The position numbers and the translations under genes were made by a program. Source: an uncultured Poribacteria bacterium (GTDB lineage Bacteria; Poribacteria; WGA-4E; WGA-3G). From it: a stretch of DNA of 64,000 nt. Shown here in pieces: positions 7,460-16,173 of the stretch (its first letter is position 1; each line of letters begins with the position of its first letter). The stretch spans positions 310,001-374,000 of the forward strand of contig OX639992.1 of assembly GCA_951828515.1 (NCBI GenBank), given 5' to 3'. The notes under the pieces were generated by a model. It saw only the letters and a program-made list of their open reading frames with translations. It had not been told where the DNA came from and did not search any database.

Positions 7460-9448
7460 ATGAACGCTATAAAAGAGGCACACTATAACCTCGGTATCGC
7501 TTATCTGGAGGCGGGACAATACAACAGAGCAGTCCCTGAGTTTGAAGCAGCCATTAAGTTGGATGCGGATTTCATAGGTGCTCACTGCGCGCTCTGCCGA
7601 GCGTATCTTGAACAGGACGAATTGGAGAAAGCAAGCACCTTGGTCACAGCAGCGTTAAAACTCGATGCTACCCACCAACCTGCGCGGCTACTCTGCAATA
7701 CCATCACCCAAGCATACTACGATAGAGGTAAAGAATATCTCAACACGGAACGGTATACAGAAGCCGTTTCTACGTTCCAGAAAGCACTAACCTTTGATGC
7801 AGACTTGGAAGGCAACTCGCAGGTCTCCGATATTGAAAACAAGCATATCTATGCCCATCTCGGTGCCGCCTACATCAGACTCAAAGCGTATCAAGAGGCA
7901 ATCGACGCGTTACAAAGTGCGATCGCCTTAGATGCCGATCTCGTCGATGCACACTACAACCTCGGATACGCTTATGTCGAACAGGGATATTACGACAAAG
8001 CGATACCACACCTTGAGCGTGCTATCGTCATCGCTCCGAATCTCAAGCGTACCCACTATAACCTTGCCCGTGCCCACCGAGAATTAGGTAATTTGGAAGC
8101 GGCGACACACGCCATCACAGAGACATTAAGACTCGACCCTAACTACCAACGTGCTCATGAACTCGCAAACTCGATAAAACAGGCGCACTACAATAGGGGC
8201 ATCACCTATCTCAACGATGAACGCTATAGCGAAGCCATTACAGCCTTTCAGAACGCCATAACACTCGATCCTGATTTCACTACTGCGCACTACAACCTCG
8301 GGTTAACCTATCTGAAGATGGAAATCTACCCCCGTGCTGTAGATGCACTTCAGAAGACGATAACTCTGGATCGCAGCTATAAAGCCGCGCACCATGCGCT
8401 TGCCCTTGCCTACCTCGGACAGCAGGAACTTGGAAAGGCAAGAGATGCCGCGAGGGATGCGTTGAAACTGGATCCGAACTATCAACCCGTACGCTCCCTT
8501 TTGGAAGCGATAGATCCGAGTTTCACGCCCACTGAATCTCAGGTTGCTGCATCTTCAGTTGATAAAGCAGAAACCGCAGCCAACACGGCACCAAACATTG
8601 ATCCTAACCCCCAACCTGCGGATCAACCGTTAGGCGAGGTCAGACAGGCACAGCTGCCCCAATCTACACAGCCTGCCATCCCCTCAAACGTAACCGATGT
8701 AAAGAAGCACTACGAACGGGGAGAGGCGTTCCTTAAAAATAAGCAGTATAACGAAGCCGCTGCTGCATTCAGAAGGGCCATAAAGGAAGATCCGAATTTT
8801 GCAGAGGCACACTACGGTTTAGGTGTCGCTTATTTAGAGCTGGGTGCTCTTGATGACGCAAAAGTTGCAGCGGAAGAAGCGTCAAAACTGAAAGCTGATC
8901 GCCAACTCGTACTCGAGTTACTCACAGCAATAAAGGTTGTTGAAAAAAGTCTACGCAGACGGAAAGTTTGGAAAAAAGTACTGTCCTACACCGCTGTCTT
9001 AGGCATTGTTACGATAGTTACCTTTTTCATTACTCAATTCATTATAGATGATAAAGAAACACAGTCAGACTCAGAGGCTGATAAGGTAAATCTGGGACCC
9101 TTACCTACATCTCCAAGTCTCTCAATAGACGCGTCTTTAAGTGAGGGTTATCTCTTTGCTGGTAAAACAGCGGACCTTGTGTTGAAAATCAAGAACAACG
9201 GAGGCATGGCACGCAATGTTGAAATCCAACTTGAACCACAGTCTAATGCGGATGGAGTACACTATGAACTCCCCAAACCTATTTCAGAAATAAGTGAAAA
9301 TAATGAAGAAAAGATTAAAATTCCTGTTAGAGCACATAGGACTGTACAAACCCGAGAAGAAATCGTGAAAATTGCATTGATTGGGAAAGATGGAACGAAA
9401 CTTGCAATTACAAATTTTTCTTTTAAAGTTTTCAGTCCAGAGCGATAA
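7460..9448 (+). CDS. TPR-repeat membrane protein, N-in/C-out
   Basis: A 662-residue protein made mostly of tetratricopeptide repeats (about 11-12 units in residues 3-350 and 415-490), recognisable by recurrent AHYNLGIAYLE-type helices. A Pro/Gln/Ala-rich linker (about 355-412) separates the last pair. One membrane segment lies at about 508-530 (LSYTAVLGIVTIVTFFITQF). The final 130 residues (about 535-662) form a beta-rich domain resembling CARDB/NEW3-like domains (VLKIKNNGGMARNVEIQLE). With no signal peptide, the TPRs should face the cytoplasm and the C-terminal domain the outside. It is probably a scaffold; partners are unknown. Sixteen bases separate it from the next TPR gene. Confidence 0.75.
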   Translation: MNAIKEAHYNLGIAYLEAGQYNRAVPEFEAAIKLDADFIGAHCALCRAYLEQDELEKASTLVTAALKLDATHQPARLLCNTITQAYYDRGKEYLNTERYTEAVSTFQKALTFDADLEGNSQVSDIENKHIYAHLGAAYIRLKAYQEAIDALQSAIALDADLVDAHYNLGYAYVEQGYYDKAIPHLERAIVIAPNLKRTHYNLARAHRELGNLEAATHAITETLRLDPNYQRAHELANSIKQAHYNRGITYLNDERYSEAITAFQNAITLDPDFTTAHYNLGLTYLKMEIYPRAVDALQKTITLDRSYKAAHHALALAYLGQQELGKARDAARDALKLDPNYQPVRSLLEAIDPSFTPTESQVAASSVDKAETAANTAPNIDPNPQPADQPLGEVRQAQLPQSTQPAIPSNVTDVKKHYERGEAFLKNKQYNEAAAAFRRAIKEDPNFAEAHYGLGVAYLELGALDDAKVAAEEASKLKADRQLVLELLTAIKVVEKSLRRRKVWKKVLSYTAVLGIVTIVTFFITQFIIDDKETQSDSEADKVNLGPLPTSPSLSIDASLSEGYLFAGKTADLVLKIKNNGGMARNVEIQLEPQSNADGVHYELPKPISEISENNEEKIKIPVRAHRTVQTREEIVKIALIGKDGTKLAITNFSFKVFSPER

Positions 9449-9463
9449 AGTAAGGAGATAGTC

Positions 9464-11563
9464 ATGAACGCCAGAATTTGGGGTATCATCGGCGGGGTCG
9501 CCTTGGTGCTTGCTCTCCTATCTCCACTCGTATTAGGGAGTGCCCAAAAGGTAGAGAGGCTTTTTGAAGCCGCCGAAGCATTATATGAACGCTCCGATTA
9601 TGATGGGGCAATCGCAAAATATAAAGAGGCACTAAAGGAGTCAAAAAAGTTCGGTGCGAAAACGGAGCGGATTGACAAAGACTTTACAACCCTTGTTAAT
9701 CTTAGAATCGCGCGATGCTACTACGAACTCGGTGAGGATAGCAGCGATGTTAGACATTATCAAAGTGCTCTCAGGCATATTGAAGAGGTTGTATTAGAGG
9801 CACAAGTTGTCAAGCACAAGGAAGAGCTCACTTATCTTTGGGCAGAAACACTCTACAAAACTGGAAAACTCGATCAGGCAAAATCCAAATTCTCTTGGCT
9901 AATGGAAAAATTTCCAAACAGCCAATGGATGGAGAAAGCACTTTACTCTATTGGAGAAATTAACTATCAACAACAAGATTACGATACAGCATGTAAGACT
10001 TTTCAAAAGCTCATTGCTGAATTTCCACACTCTGAACTTAAAGCAGAAGCAGAACGACGCATTGCCGAACTAGCTCTGTTGTGTGATGAATCCGACCCAC
10101 CTGTCCCGGATCCGTGCGAAGCGATGTATGGAGCCGCTTCTAATTTACAACGACAAGACAAAGTTCACGATGCCTACCAAGGTTATACAAATCTTATCAC
10201 ACGGTGCCCTGAAAGTGAATATGTCACTGATGCCTATGTTGGAAAAGCAGAAATTCATCTTGAAGCAGGGGATTACAAGGGAGCACGAAGAAACTACGAA
10301 TGTGCCATGGACAGTACGGAAGATGAGGAAAGAATACTAGAACTTTATGAAGCATATCATCGTACCTACCTCGTTCCTGAGTATTCAGACAGAAGAATAC
10401 AATCCGACCCGAGTGATGAACTCTTCGTAATTGCCAGACTTCTTCGGCTGGAGGAACGGTGGTTAGAAGCCGCTGAAAAATATGAGCAGCTTGCCAATAA
10501 CAATCTCTCTACAGAAGATACGATTTATGCACTCTACTGGGCAGGACGTTGCTATCATAATGCCGCTCTCCAAAATCCAACTTTAACCGACCAAACACTG
10601 TTTAGAAAGTCAGTTGATGCTTTCAAAACACTTATCTCAAACTATGAAGGAAGTTCATATACTATTAAAACATACTACTACTTATCTCTTGCCTATAGAG
10701 ATTGGGCAGAAAAGTTCAGAGATCAATCCAAATGCCAGTTAGTGATCGACACAGTTGAGGAAACTAACATGAAATATGCTGACGTTGACAACAATGACAC
10801 CACAGTTCAGGGATGGCTAAGTCGTATGGGAGAGCTTAAAGACGAAGCACGTGAAAAATTATTTTCACCGACAGATCCACTACAAGAGGAAGCAGAACGT
10901 GCCATTGCAGAAGCAGAAGCAGCGATTGCAAGCGCAAAGCGGGAAAATATGGAAACTCAGTCGATTTACAAAGCAAGCGAATACTTAGCAAACGCTCAGC
11001 AGGAAATGCGTAGAAACAATTACAGGACCGCAATTAATCAGGCAAAAAAATCTATCGAGGCCATAAATAATGACCGCCCACAGCCAATCGAACGTTATGT
11101 TGAAGAAGGGCACATATTCCTTAAACAAAGCAAACTTGAAAAAGCAATGGAGAAGGCAAAACAAGCCTTAAGCCTTGATCCAAATTACGCACCCGCCCAC
11201 GAACTTCTGTCAAAAATAAAACAGAGATACTACGGTCTCGGCTGGACATTTTTTGACGAAGAGCAGTACGACCAAGCAATTGCTGCCTTTCAAAACGCCA
11301 TCAGTATTGCCCCAAAGTTTAAAGAAGCACACAACCACTTGGGAGTAGTTTATATTAAGCAGGGAAAATATCTTGAGGCAATAGTAGCCCTTGAAGAAGC
11401 AATAAACATTGATGAGGCGTTTAAGGAAGCATATTTCAATCTTGCTCTTGCTTATTTAGAACTCGGTGAATTTGAAGCCGCAATAAACGCTGCAAACTAC
11501 GCTTTAGAAATTGATCCAAAGTATGAACCTGCACGCATGCTTATAGAGTTCATAACCGATTAA
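9464..11563 (+). CDS. Membrane-anchored TPR protein (BamD/YbgF-like repeats)
   Basis: A 699-residue protein. It begins with a signal anchor (residues about 4-24, IWGIIGGVALVLALLSPLVL), followed by TPR units of the outer-membrane lipoprotein type (YDTACKTFQKLIAEFPHSELKAEAERR, about 165-195). A Glu/Ala-rich coiled-coil segment (about 475-530, AIAEAEAAIASAKRE) precedes three or four C-terminal TPRs very like those of the upstream protein (YDQAIAAFQNAIS). AGGAGA precedes the ATG. The repeats should face the periplasm, opposite to the upstream protein, so the two could span the membrane as a pair; this is inference. Codon use is more AT-rich than in the flanking genes. Confidence 0.75.
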   Translation: MNARIWGIIGGVALVLALLSPLVLGSAQKVERLFEAAEALYERSDYDGAIAKYKEALKESKKFGAKTERIDKDFTTLVNLRIARCYYELGEDSSDVRHYQSALRHIEEVVLEAQVVKHKEELTYLWAETLYKTGKLDQAKSKFSWLMEKFPNSQWMEKALYSIGEINYQQQDYDTACKTFQKLIAEFPHSELKAEAERRIAELALLCDESDPPVPDPCEAMYGAASNLQRQDKVHDAYQGYTNLITRCPESEYVTDAYVGKAEIHLEAGDYKGARRNYECAMDSTEDEERILELYEAYHRTYLVPEYSDRRIQSDPSDELFVIARLLRLEERWLEAAEKYEQLANNNLSTEDTIYALYWAGRCYHNAALQNPTLTDQTLFRKSVDAFKTLISNYEGSSYTIKTYYYLSLAYRDWAEKFRDQSKCQLVIDTVEETNMKYADVDNNDTTVQGWLSRMGELKDEAREKLFSPTDPLQEEAERAIAEAEAAIASAKRENMETQSIYKASEYLANAQQEMRRNNYRTAINQAKKSIEAINNDRPQPIERYVEEGHIFLKQSKLEKAMEKAKQALSLDPNYAPAHELLSKIKQRYYGLGWTFFDEEQYDQAIAAFQNAISIAPKFKEAHNHLGVVYIKQGKYLEAIVALEEAINIDEAFKEAYFNLALAYLELGEFEAAINAANYALEIDPKYEPARMLIEFITD

Positions 11564-11690
11564 CTCCGATCAAGGATCAGGAGTATTCACACCGGCAGCC
11601 CGCTGCTTCCTTGATTCAGCATCTCAGGTTGTGTTATAATCCTTATACTCAGAAATAGTTGTTCGCCTTCCTTTTTTTATACGGAACTTC

Positions 11691-11987
11691 ATGCTTGATG
11701 TCATTTTTTTCGCACACTTCGAGGAAATGAACCTGTGCGAGTATGGCTCAGCAACTTTGGTGAGGAAGATGGAAACGCAAATGAATAAGTATTATGGCAG
11801 CAAGTTTGAGGAATACCTCAAAGAGAAAGGCACGTTTGAGGAAATTTCAGTGATCGCGCAATAGCATTGGGAAGCATTACAAACTGAGGAACCGGAGGCT
11901 TCCGCTGAAATTACTGAGGATTTGCCGAGAGGCATCAACAGATTTTTCCAATGGCTCCGCCATGCCATCAATAACCTCGTTTCATAA
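11691..11987 (+). pseudogene. Short open frame broken by an in-frame amber codon
   Basis: From ATG 11691 the frame reads 57 codons (MLDVIFFAHFEEMNLC...), hits TAG at 11862-11864, and stays open for 40 more codons (HWEALQTEEPEASAEITED...) to TAA at 11985. The charged, helix-rich composition looks coding on both sides of the stop. I do not recognise the family. A decayed gene is likeliest; a real 57-residue protein is possible. The rest of 11564-12040 shows nothing I can name. Confidence 0.4.
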
Positions 11988-12040
11988 CCCAACGCGCGCC
12001 TCTATTCTATGCACCAATCATCGTAAAAGGAGTGAGCTAT

Positions 12041-13825
12041 ATGAAAAAAGTCTATCTATTCGTTGTCGGATTTCTATTAATAATCACGAGTCTATTCTCA
12101 ACAAATGTTTCCGCCCAAGATTACACCCAATGGGATTTACCCTCAAGTGCAAGAGCTCGTCTCGGCAAAGGTTGGGTGAAAGATATAAAATTTTCTCCCT
12201 ACAGTGACCGATTGGCCGTCGCAACCACCATCGGCGTTTGGATCTATGATGTCCGTACAGGTGACGAGCAGACCCTATTCTCAGGGGTTATGGGGGGTGC
12301 TAATGCCGTATCATATTCTCCAGGAGGATCCATACTTGCAGCAGCACATTGGGATCAGACAGTTAGGTTATGGGATGTTAACACGGGTAACCATCGACCC
12401 CTATCCACTTTCACAGGACATAGAGGTGAAATCCACGCTGTGGCATTCTCACCGGACGGTAGTATGCTTGCAAGCGGCAGTGCAGACAATACAATCAGAG
12501 TTTGGAGTGTTCAGGCTGAAGAACTTCTGGCGATCCTGCCATATAATGATATCATTAATACAGTAGCCTTTTCGTCAGATAGTCGGATGATAGCCGGTGG
12601 AAGTGAGGATGGCACAATTCAAGTTTGGGATGCTGGAACTGGAGATCGAATCTACGAGTTCAAAGGACATACAGATTCAGTTTGGGAGGTCGACTTCTCA
12701 CCAAGCGGTCAAATCCTTATCAGTGCAAGTCTGGATGGTACAATTCAATTGTGGGATCTCGTGGCACCCGGCGGTAGACTTGATGAACCGACACGACACA
12801 ATATGCCTGTTTACGCGGTAGATTTCTCACAGGATGGAAGCAGCTTCGCTACCAGTGGAGCAGACAAGGAAATCCGCGTATGGAACGCTCACACCCGTGA
12901 ACTTACATCTACCCTTGAAGGGCATAACGATATAGTGCCAACTGTCGAATTATCACCAGATGGAACTACTCTTGCCAGTGGTAGTTTAGATGGAACAGTC
13001 CGCTTATGGGACATGCGCCTCTTTCGAGGGCGGTTAACACTCGCAGGACATACCGGTGGAATCAAGGCATTGACATACACAGAAGACAACCGCATTCTCG
13101 CATGTGGAACAGGATTAGATAACAAACTCCGATTGTGGGATGCAGGTACAGGCCAGCAACTCTCCAAACTTCGCGACCATAGAGGATTAACACAGACAGT
13201 CGCTCTCTCCGATAATGGAAAAACCCTTGCCAGTGGTGGAAATGGAAACGGCATCATCTTCGTATCGGACGAACCTTTTGATGAAGATAGCTTAAAAGCA
13301 ACATTGACAGGAAACACACACGGGATCACCGCATTGGCACTTTCACCGGCTGAAACCACACTTGCCAGTGGTGGTGCAGATGGTAGAATTTATCTATTGG
13401 ATGTTGATACTGGCAGGGAACTCAGGATAATTAGAGGTCCTCAGAGTACCATTACAGCACTGACATTCTTTGCCGACGGCACCCACCTTTTCAGTGGTGA
13501 AGAAAACGGAATCATCCGACGATGGGATGCCCTTACCGGCAGAGAGATACAACATTATAGAGGCTCATTCAGTGCAATTACTGCCTTATCATTTTCCAGG
13601 ACTGGACGGTTTCTTGCAATTGGGGATAAAGTGGGGAAAATCCGGTTATTCGATTTTGATGCAGAAGCTGAAAACCGTGAAATCCGTATATTTACACGAC
13701 ACACCCGCCAGATAACTGCTCTCATCTTTTCTTGGAATAGTGACACTCTTGTTAGTGGTAGTGAAGACGGGACCGTTCTCCTTTGGAATACAGATGAAAT
13801 AATATCACAAGCAGACCAACAATAA
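12041..13825 (+). CDS. Secreted WD40-repeat protein
   Basis: A 594-residue protein. ATG 12041 is preceded by AAAAGGAG at proper distance; a GTG nine bases upstream sits inside that site and is rejected. An N-terminal signal peptide (MKKVYLFVVGFLLIITSLFS, cleavage near SAQ) is followed by about 13 WD40 blades. These are marked by VAFSPDGSMLASGSADNTIRVW-type segments, enough for two seven-blade propellers. The first blade (RLGKGWVKDIKFSP...TTIGVWIYD) matches the N-terminus of the WD40 protein at 17402, so they are paralogs. It is probably a periplasmic or surface binding scaffold; no enzyme domain is seen. Confidence 0.85.
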   Translation: MKKVYLFVVGFLLIITSLFSTNVSAQDYTQWDLPSSARARLGKGWVKDIKFSPYSDRLAVATTIGVWIYDVRTGDEQTLFSGVMGGANAVSYSPGGSILAAAHWDQTVRLWDVNTGNHRPLSTFTGHRGEIHAVAFSPDGSMLASGSADNTIRVWSVQAEELLAILPYNDIINTVAFSSDSRMIAGGSEDGTIQVWDAGTGDRIYEFKGHTDSVWEVDFSPSGQILISASLDGTIQLWDLVAPGGRLDEPTRHNMPVYAVDFSQDGSSFATSGADKEIRVWNAHTRELTSTLEGHNDIVPTVELSPDGTTLASGSLDGTVRLWDMRLFRGRLTLAGHTGGIKALTYTEDNRILACGTGLDNKLRLWDAGTGQQLSKLRDHRGLTQTVALSDNGKTLASGGNGNGIIFVSDEPFDEDSLKATLTGNTHGITALALSPAETTLASGGADGRIYLLDVDTGRELRIIRGPQSTITALTFFADGTHLFSGEENGIIRRWDALTGREIQHYRGSFSAITALSFSRTGRFLAIGDKVGKIRLFDFDAEAENREIRIFTRHTRQITALIFSWNSDTLVSGSEDGTVLLWNTDEIISQADQQ

Positions 13826-13885
13826 ATAATACCAATTCTGATTGATGATTCCTCTTAAAAGGTCCCACTGTTTTTGGTTATGCCC

Positions 13886-14293
13886 GGTGCGGTTAGGAAA
13901 CCGCACCATAGGTGTCAATTTAGCGGTCCCCAGGCCCGGTAGGTTCGGTTTCCTAACCGAACCGGGCTTAACCCAAGGACAGTGCGCCCGTAGGTTGGGT
14001 AGAACGGTGTTGAGAAGGCGAACATCGGTGTTCCAAACACACCTGAAATCTGATAGACGCTGATATACTCTCAAGACCATAGTGAAACCCAACTTTATAG
14101 CGTTAGAATCCCGCGAACTTCACAACAAATGCGTTGGGTTTCACTCGGTATCTGATGGATATAGCGTGTCTGGCGAGACTTCATTTTTTTATGACTTTTT
14201 CGGGATTTGATGGAATCCGTTCTACCCAACCTACGCTGCCACGGACATATTTTTCTTAAATTGACACCTATGGTGCGGTTTCCCAACCGCACC
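13886..14293. repeat. Composite nested palindrome, 408 bp
   Basis: Outer arms of about 37 bases (13886-13922 and 14257-14293) pair with each other, and each also contains its own hairpin GGTGCGG-loop-CCGCACC. Inside lies an inner element (13989-14235, 247 bp) with 19-base inverted ends CGTAGGTTGGGTAGAACGG / CCGTTCTACCCAACCTACG. Deeper still is the pair GTGAAACCCAAC...GTTGGGTTTCAC. A separate hairpin with arms CCCGGT/ACCGGG lies at about 13933-13970. No open frame is convincing here. Confidence 0.85.
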
Positions 14294-14395
14294 GAGTACT
14301 GGTGAAAATTACCCGATTAAATTCTTAATCTTCATTAGGGGTGCTATGTCTATAGAAAACGAATCAAGAAGACTCCATCATCTTGTAAATCCTTG

Positions 14396-14419
14396 AATCC
14401 TGTAAATCCTGATTCAGAC
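14396..14419. repeat. Short dispersed repeat (AATCCTG...GATTCAGAC family)
   Basis: AATCCTGTAAATCCTGATTC plus AGAC recurs at about 57125-57165, in the opposite orientation at about 38545-38580, and as the variant with AATCCGCG at 49595-49640 and 51733-51760. It lies in a 300-base stretch between the two large palindromic elements. Confidence 0.7.
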
Positions 14420-14531
14420 GATGAACACCTACATGTCTCCATAAACAAGTCATCTTTTTCTAAAATTGGCCCCTATGGCTTCAAAACCCACCCCGCCGCT
14501 GACGAGGTTTCTAACCTCGCCTCTTGAGTCT

Positions 14532-14777
14532 CGTAGGTTGGGTAGAACGGATGCCACCAAACCCGTAAATATCATAGAAAGCGAAGGTCGGTCCATACAC
14601 GCCCCATTGATCAGAAACCGAGAGAAACCCAACGCTTTCGGCGTCAAGTGCCGGCACCTCTGCGGGTATGACGTTGGGTTTCGCTGGGGTATTGAGTGGG
14701 TATGCCGGCATGTCGTATTTCAGGCGTATTTGGCACCCCTACGTCTTCTTTTTGCGTTCCGCTCTACCCAACCTACG
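14532..14777. repeat. Second 246-bp inverted-end element
   Basis: It shares the inverted ends CGTAGGTTGGGTAGAACGG / CCGCTCTACCCAACCTACG and the inner GAAACCCAAC...GTTGGGTTTC pair with the element at 13989-14235, while the middle sequence differs. It encodes no transposase, so it looks like a non-autonomous MITE-type element. Its right end abuts the truncated protease fragment exactly. Confidence 0.8.
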
Positions 14778-15058
14778 GGACTATTGGCAATCCACGAGGT
14801 TTCTTAGAAGGCACAGTATCAGATGGTATTATCAGTGGAATCCGAGGGGCAGGAAACAATAAATTGCTTCAAATGACTGCCCCTATTTCGCCGGGAAGTA
14901 GCGGAGGTCCCGTCCTAAACACGAATGCAGAAGTCATAGGTATTGCTGCTGGAGACTACTCACTACAAGATCCCACACTAAAAATTAATCGTTCACAGAA
15001 TCTCAATGTTGCCATTCCGTCAAATTATCTCAAGGCATTGCTCCGCGAGGTAGAATAA
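14778..15058 (+). pseudogene. HtrA/S1C-type serine protease, C-terminal fragment
   Basis: Immediately after the right end of the inverted-end element the frame reads TIGNPRGFLEGTVSDGIISG, then ISPGSSGGPVLN with the catalytic serine, and ends ...NVAIPSNYLKALLREVE. This is the C-terminal half of a trypsin-like HtrA protease domain. The upstream half with the catalytic His and Asp is absent; the preceding sequence is repeat. No PDZ domain follows. It is a remnant cut at or near the insertion point of the element. Confidence 0.8.
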
Positions 15059-15070
15059 TACCGACCACGC

Positions 15071-15122
15071 GAAACAGCGGCATTGCGCGAATCTCATTCT
15101 ATCCGCGCGATGCCGCTGTTTC
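15071..15122. terminator. Strong intergenic hairpin between convergent genes
   Basis: Arms of 19 bases (15071-15089 and 15104-15122) pair with one mismatch around a 14-base loop (GAAACAGCGGCAT...ATGCCGCTGTTTC). The hairpin sits between the protease remnant and the convergent small gene. There is no T-run on either side, so intrinsic termination is only plausible. Confidence 0.45.
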
Positions 15123-15123
15123 A

Positions 15124-15354
15124 CTATTGAATATCATCGAGTGTTTCTGCGTTCATCACCTTCTCAAAGAACGCCTCCAACTGTGAGATATGGCGGAGTT
15201 CGGTCATGTGGCTCGTGATGGATTCGGGAACTTCGCCAAATCGGTGCCGTAGGAGTTTGAGAACAGCTTCGCGCGTAGCGCGTGTTGCTCCTTGTTCTAT
15301 GCCTTGTTCTATGCCGCGTTGCATGACGCGTTGGTAAAAAGGAGATTCTTGCAT
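15124..15354 (-). CDS. Small protein equal to the C-terminal tail of Rpn-type nucleases
   Basis: A 76-residue protein. MQESPFYQRVMQRGIEQGIE is followed by AVLKLLRHRFGEVPESI, which aligns with the C-terminus of the Rpn-type protein at 47085-48203 (AVLKLLQLRFQHVPETLSRE). The PD-(D/E)XK nuclease part is missing. A GGAG site precedes the ATG, so it may be expressed. Free Rpn C-terminal tails are known as separate small proteins that can restrain the nuclease, but a truncated relic is equally possible. Confidence 0.55.
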   Translation of the reverse strand: MQESPFYQRVMQRGIEQGIEQGATRATREAVLKLLRHRFGEVPESITSHMTELRHISQLEAFFEKVMNAETLDDIQ

Positions 15355-15520
15355 GAGTGCCTCCGATATAGGATTCTGAAAAAACTCCTATGGGTGTACT
15401 AAACTCCCAAAAAGTGAGAAGGCAAATAACAATGTTCCCCGTGTCGCAAAAATAGGGACTGCATACCCAAAATTTTGTAAGTCACAACTTGGGTTAAGAC
15501 AATAGTAGAAGTCTTTCAAA

Positions 15521-15892
15521 TCACGAAAGGAGTCGGACAAAGCCAGCTTGTTCAAAGTGATGATCCGTCGTTAGCGCATCTGTCAAGCCCCGGTGTTCCA
15601 TGACAACAAAACTTGCACAGTCAACCAGGCTCCACGTCTTATCCAATCTGTTTTCCAGTAACTCCCACGCTCGTGCGTCAAGTCGCTCGTCGATATGTAC
15701 GATTTCGACCCAAGTCTCGGCGCGGATGCTCTGAATATAAGAAACACTTCTCGAACGCGGTATCCGCAAACGCGCGCAGAGGGCGATGAGCTCACCCAGC
15801 ACATAGTTTGTCGTGACAACGTGCCGATTTTCTGCTGCCCACCGCGCCATTAAGGTAATAGCCTTCACATTCCAACGTCCCTGCCAATGCAA
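15521..15892 (-). pseudogene. PIN-domain toxin lacking its N-terminus
   Basis: The frame holds the C-terminal three quarters of a PIN domain: the conserved Glu in NYVLGELIAL, Asp in WSLVDCASFVVM and Asp in ALTTDHHF are present. The first strand with the leading catalytic Asp (xxDTSxL) is absent. The frame merges upstream with the out-of-frame end of the antitoxin gene. A deletion removing the antitoxin tail and the toxin start explains both. The toxin is probably inactive. The 170 bases between this stop and 15354 show nothing recognisable. Confidence 0.65.
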
Positions 15893-16061
15893 GGAGCGGC
15901 TCCGCCTTATCCGAACTTTTTAGTGCTTCCGACTCCGCTTCAGTCGCCCAAAGATCAGAACTCTCAAGAGCAGCGAGGTAGTCAAGAACGACTTCAAGCT
16001 TTTCAGTCGAAAGTCGCTCAATATAAGCAATCGCTTGTTGTTTAAGTTCAACGTTCTTCAT
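15792..16061 (-). CDS. Antitoxin-like protein (VapB/DUF2281-type), altered C-terminus
   Basis: ATG 16061 opens MKNVELKQQAIAYIERLSTE, matching the antitoxin at 23603-23851 (LQQQAVTLIGQLSTEKLRAAVDYL). From about residue 65 the sequence becomes compositionally odd (NGAVGSRKSARCHDKLCAG) because it reads the toxin region out of frame. It is therefore a fused, probably defective antitoxin of 89 residues. A frame extending to 16109 lacks a better ribosome site. Confidence 0.6.
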   Translation of the reverse strand: MKNVELKQQAIAYIERLSTEKLEVVLDYLAALESSDLWATEAESEALKSSDKAEPLLALAGTLECEGYYLNGAVGSRKSARCHDKLCAG

Positions 16062-16173
16062 GATGCCCCAAAGTGATATACCCACGACAGCTAAGGTTTC
16101 CGTTACCACATTTTTCGCGGGTTCCTATTTGATCTGCCGCCGCTATTAGACGCGGATTTGTGTAGATTCCTGT

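Noticed and set aside
14696-14777. N-terminal extension of the protease fragment
   Set aside because: The open frame reads through the inverted-end element and is not protease-like before 14778.
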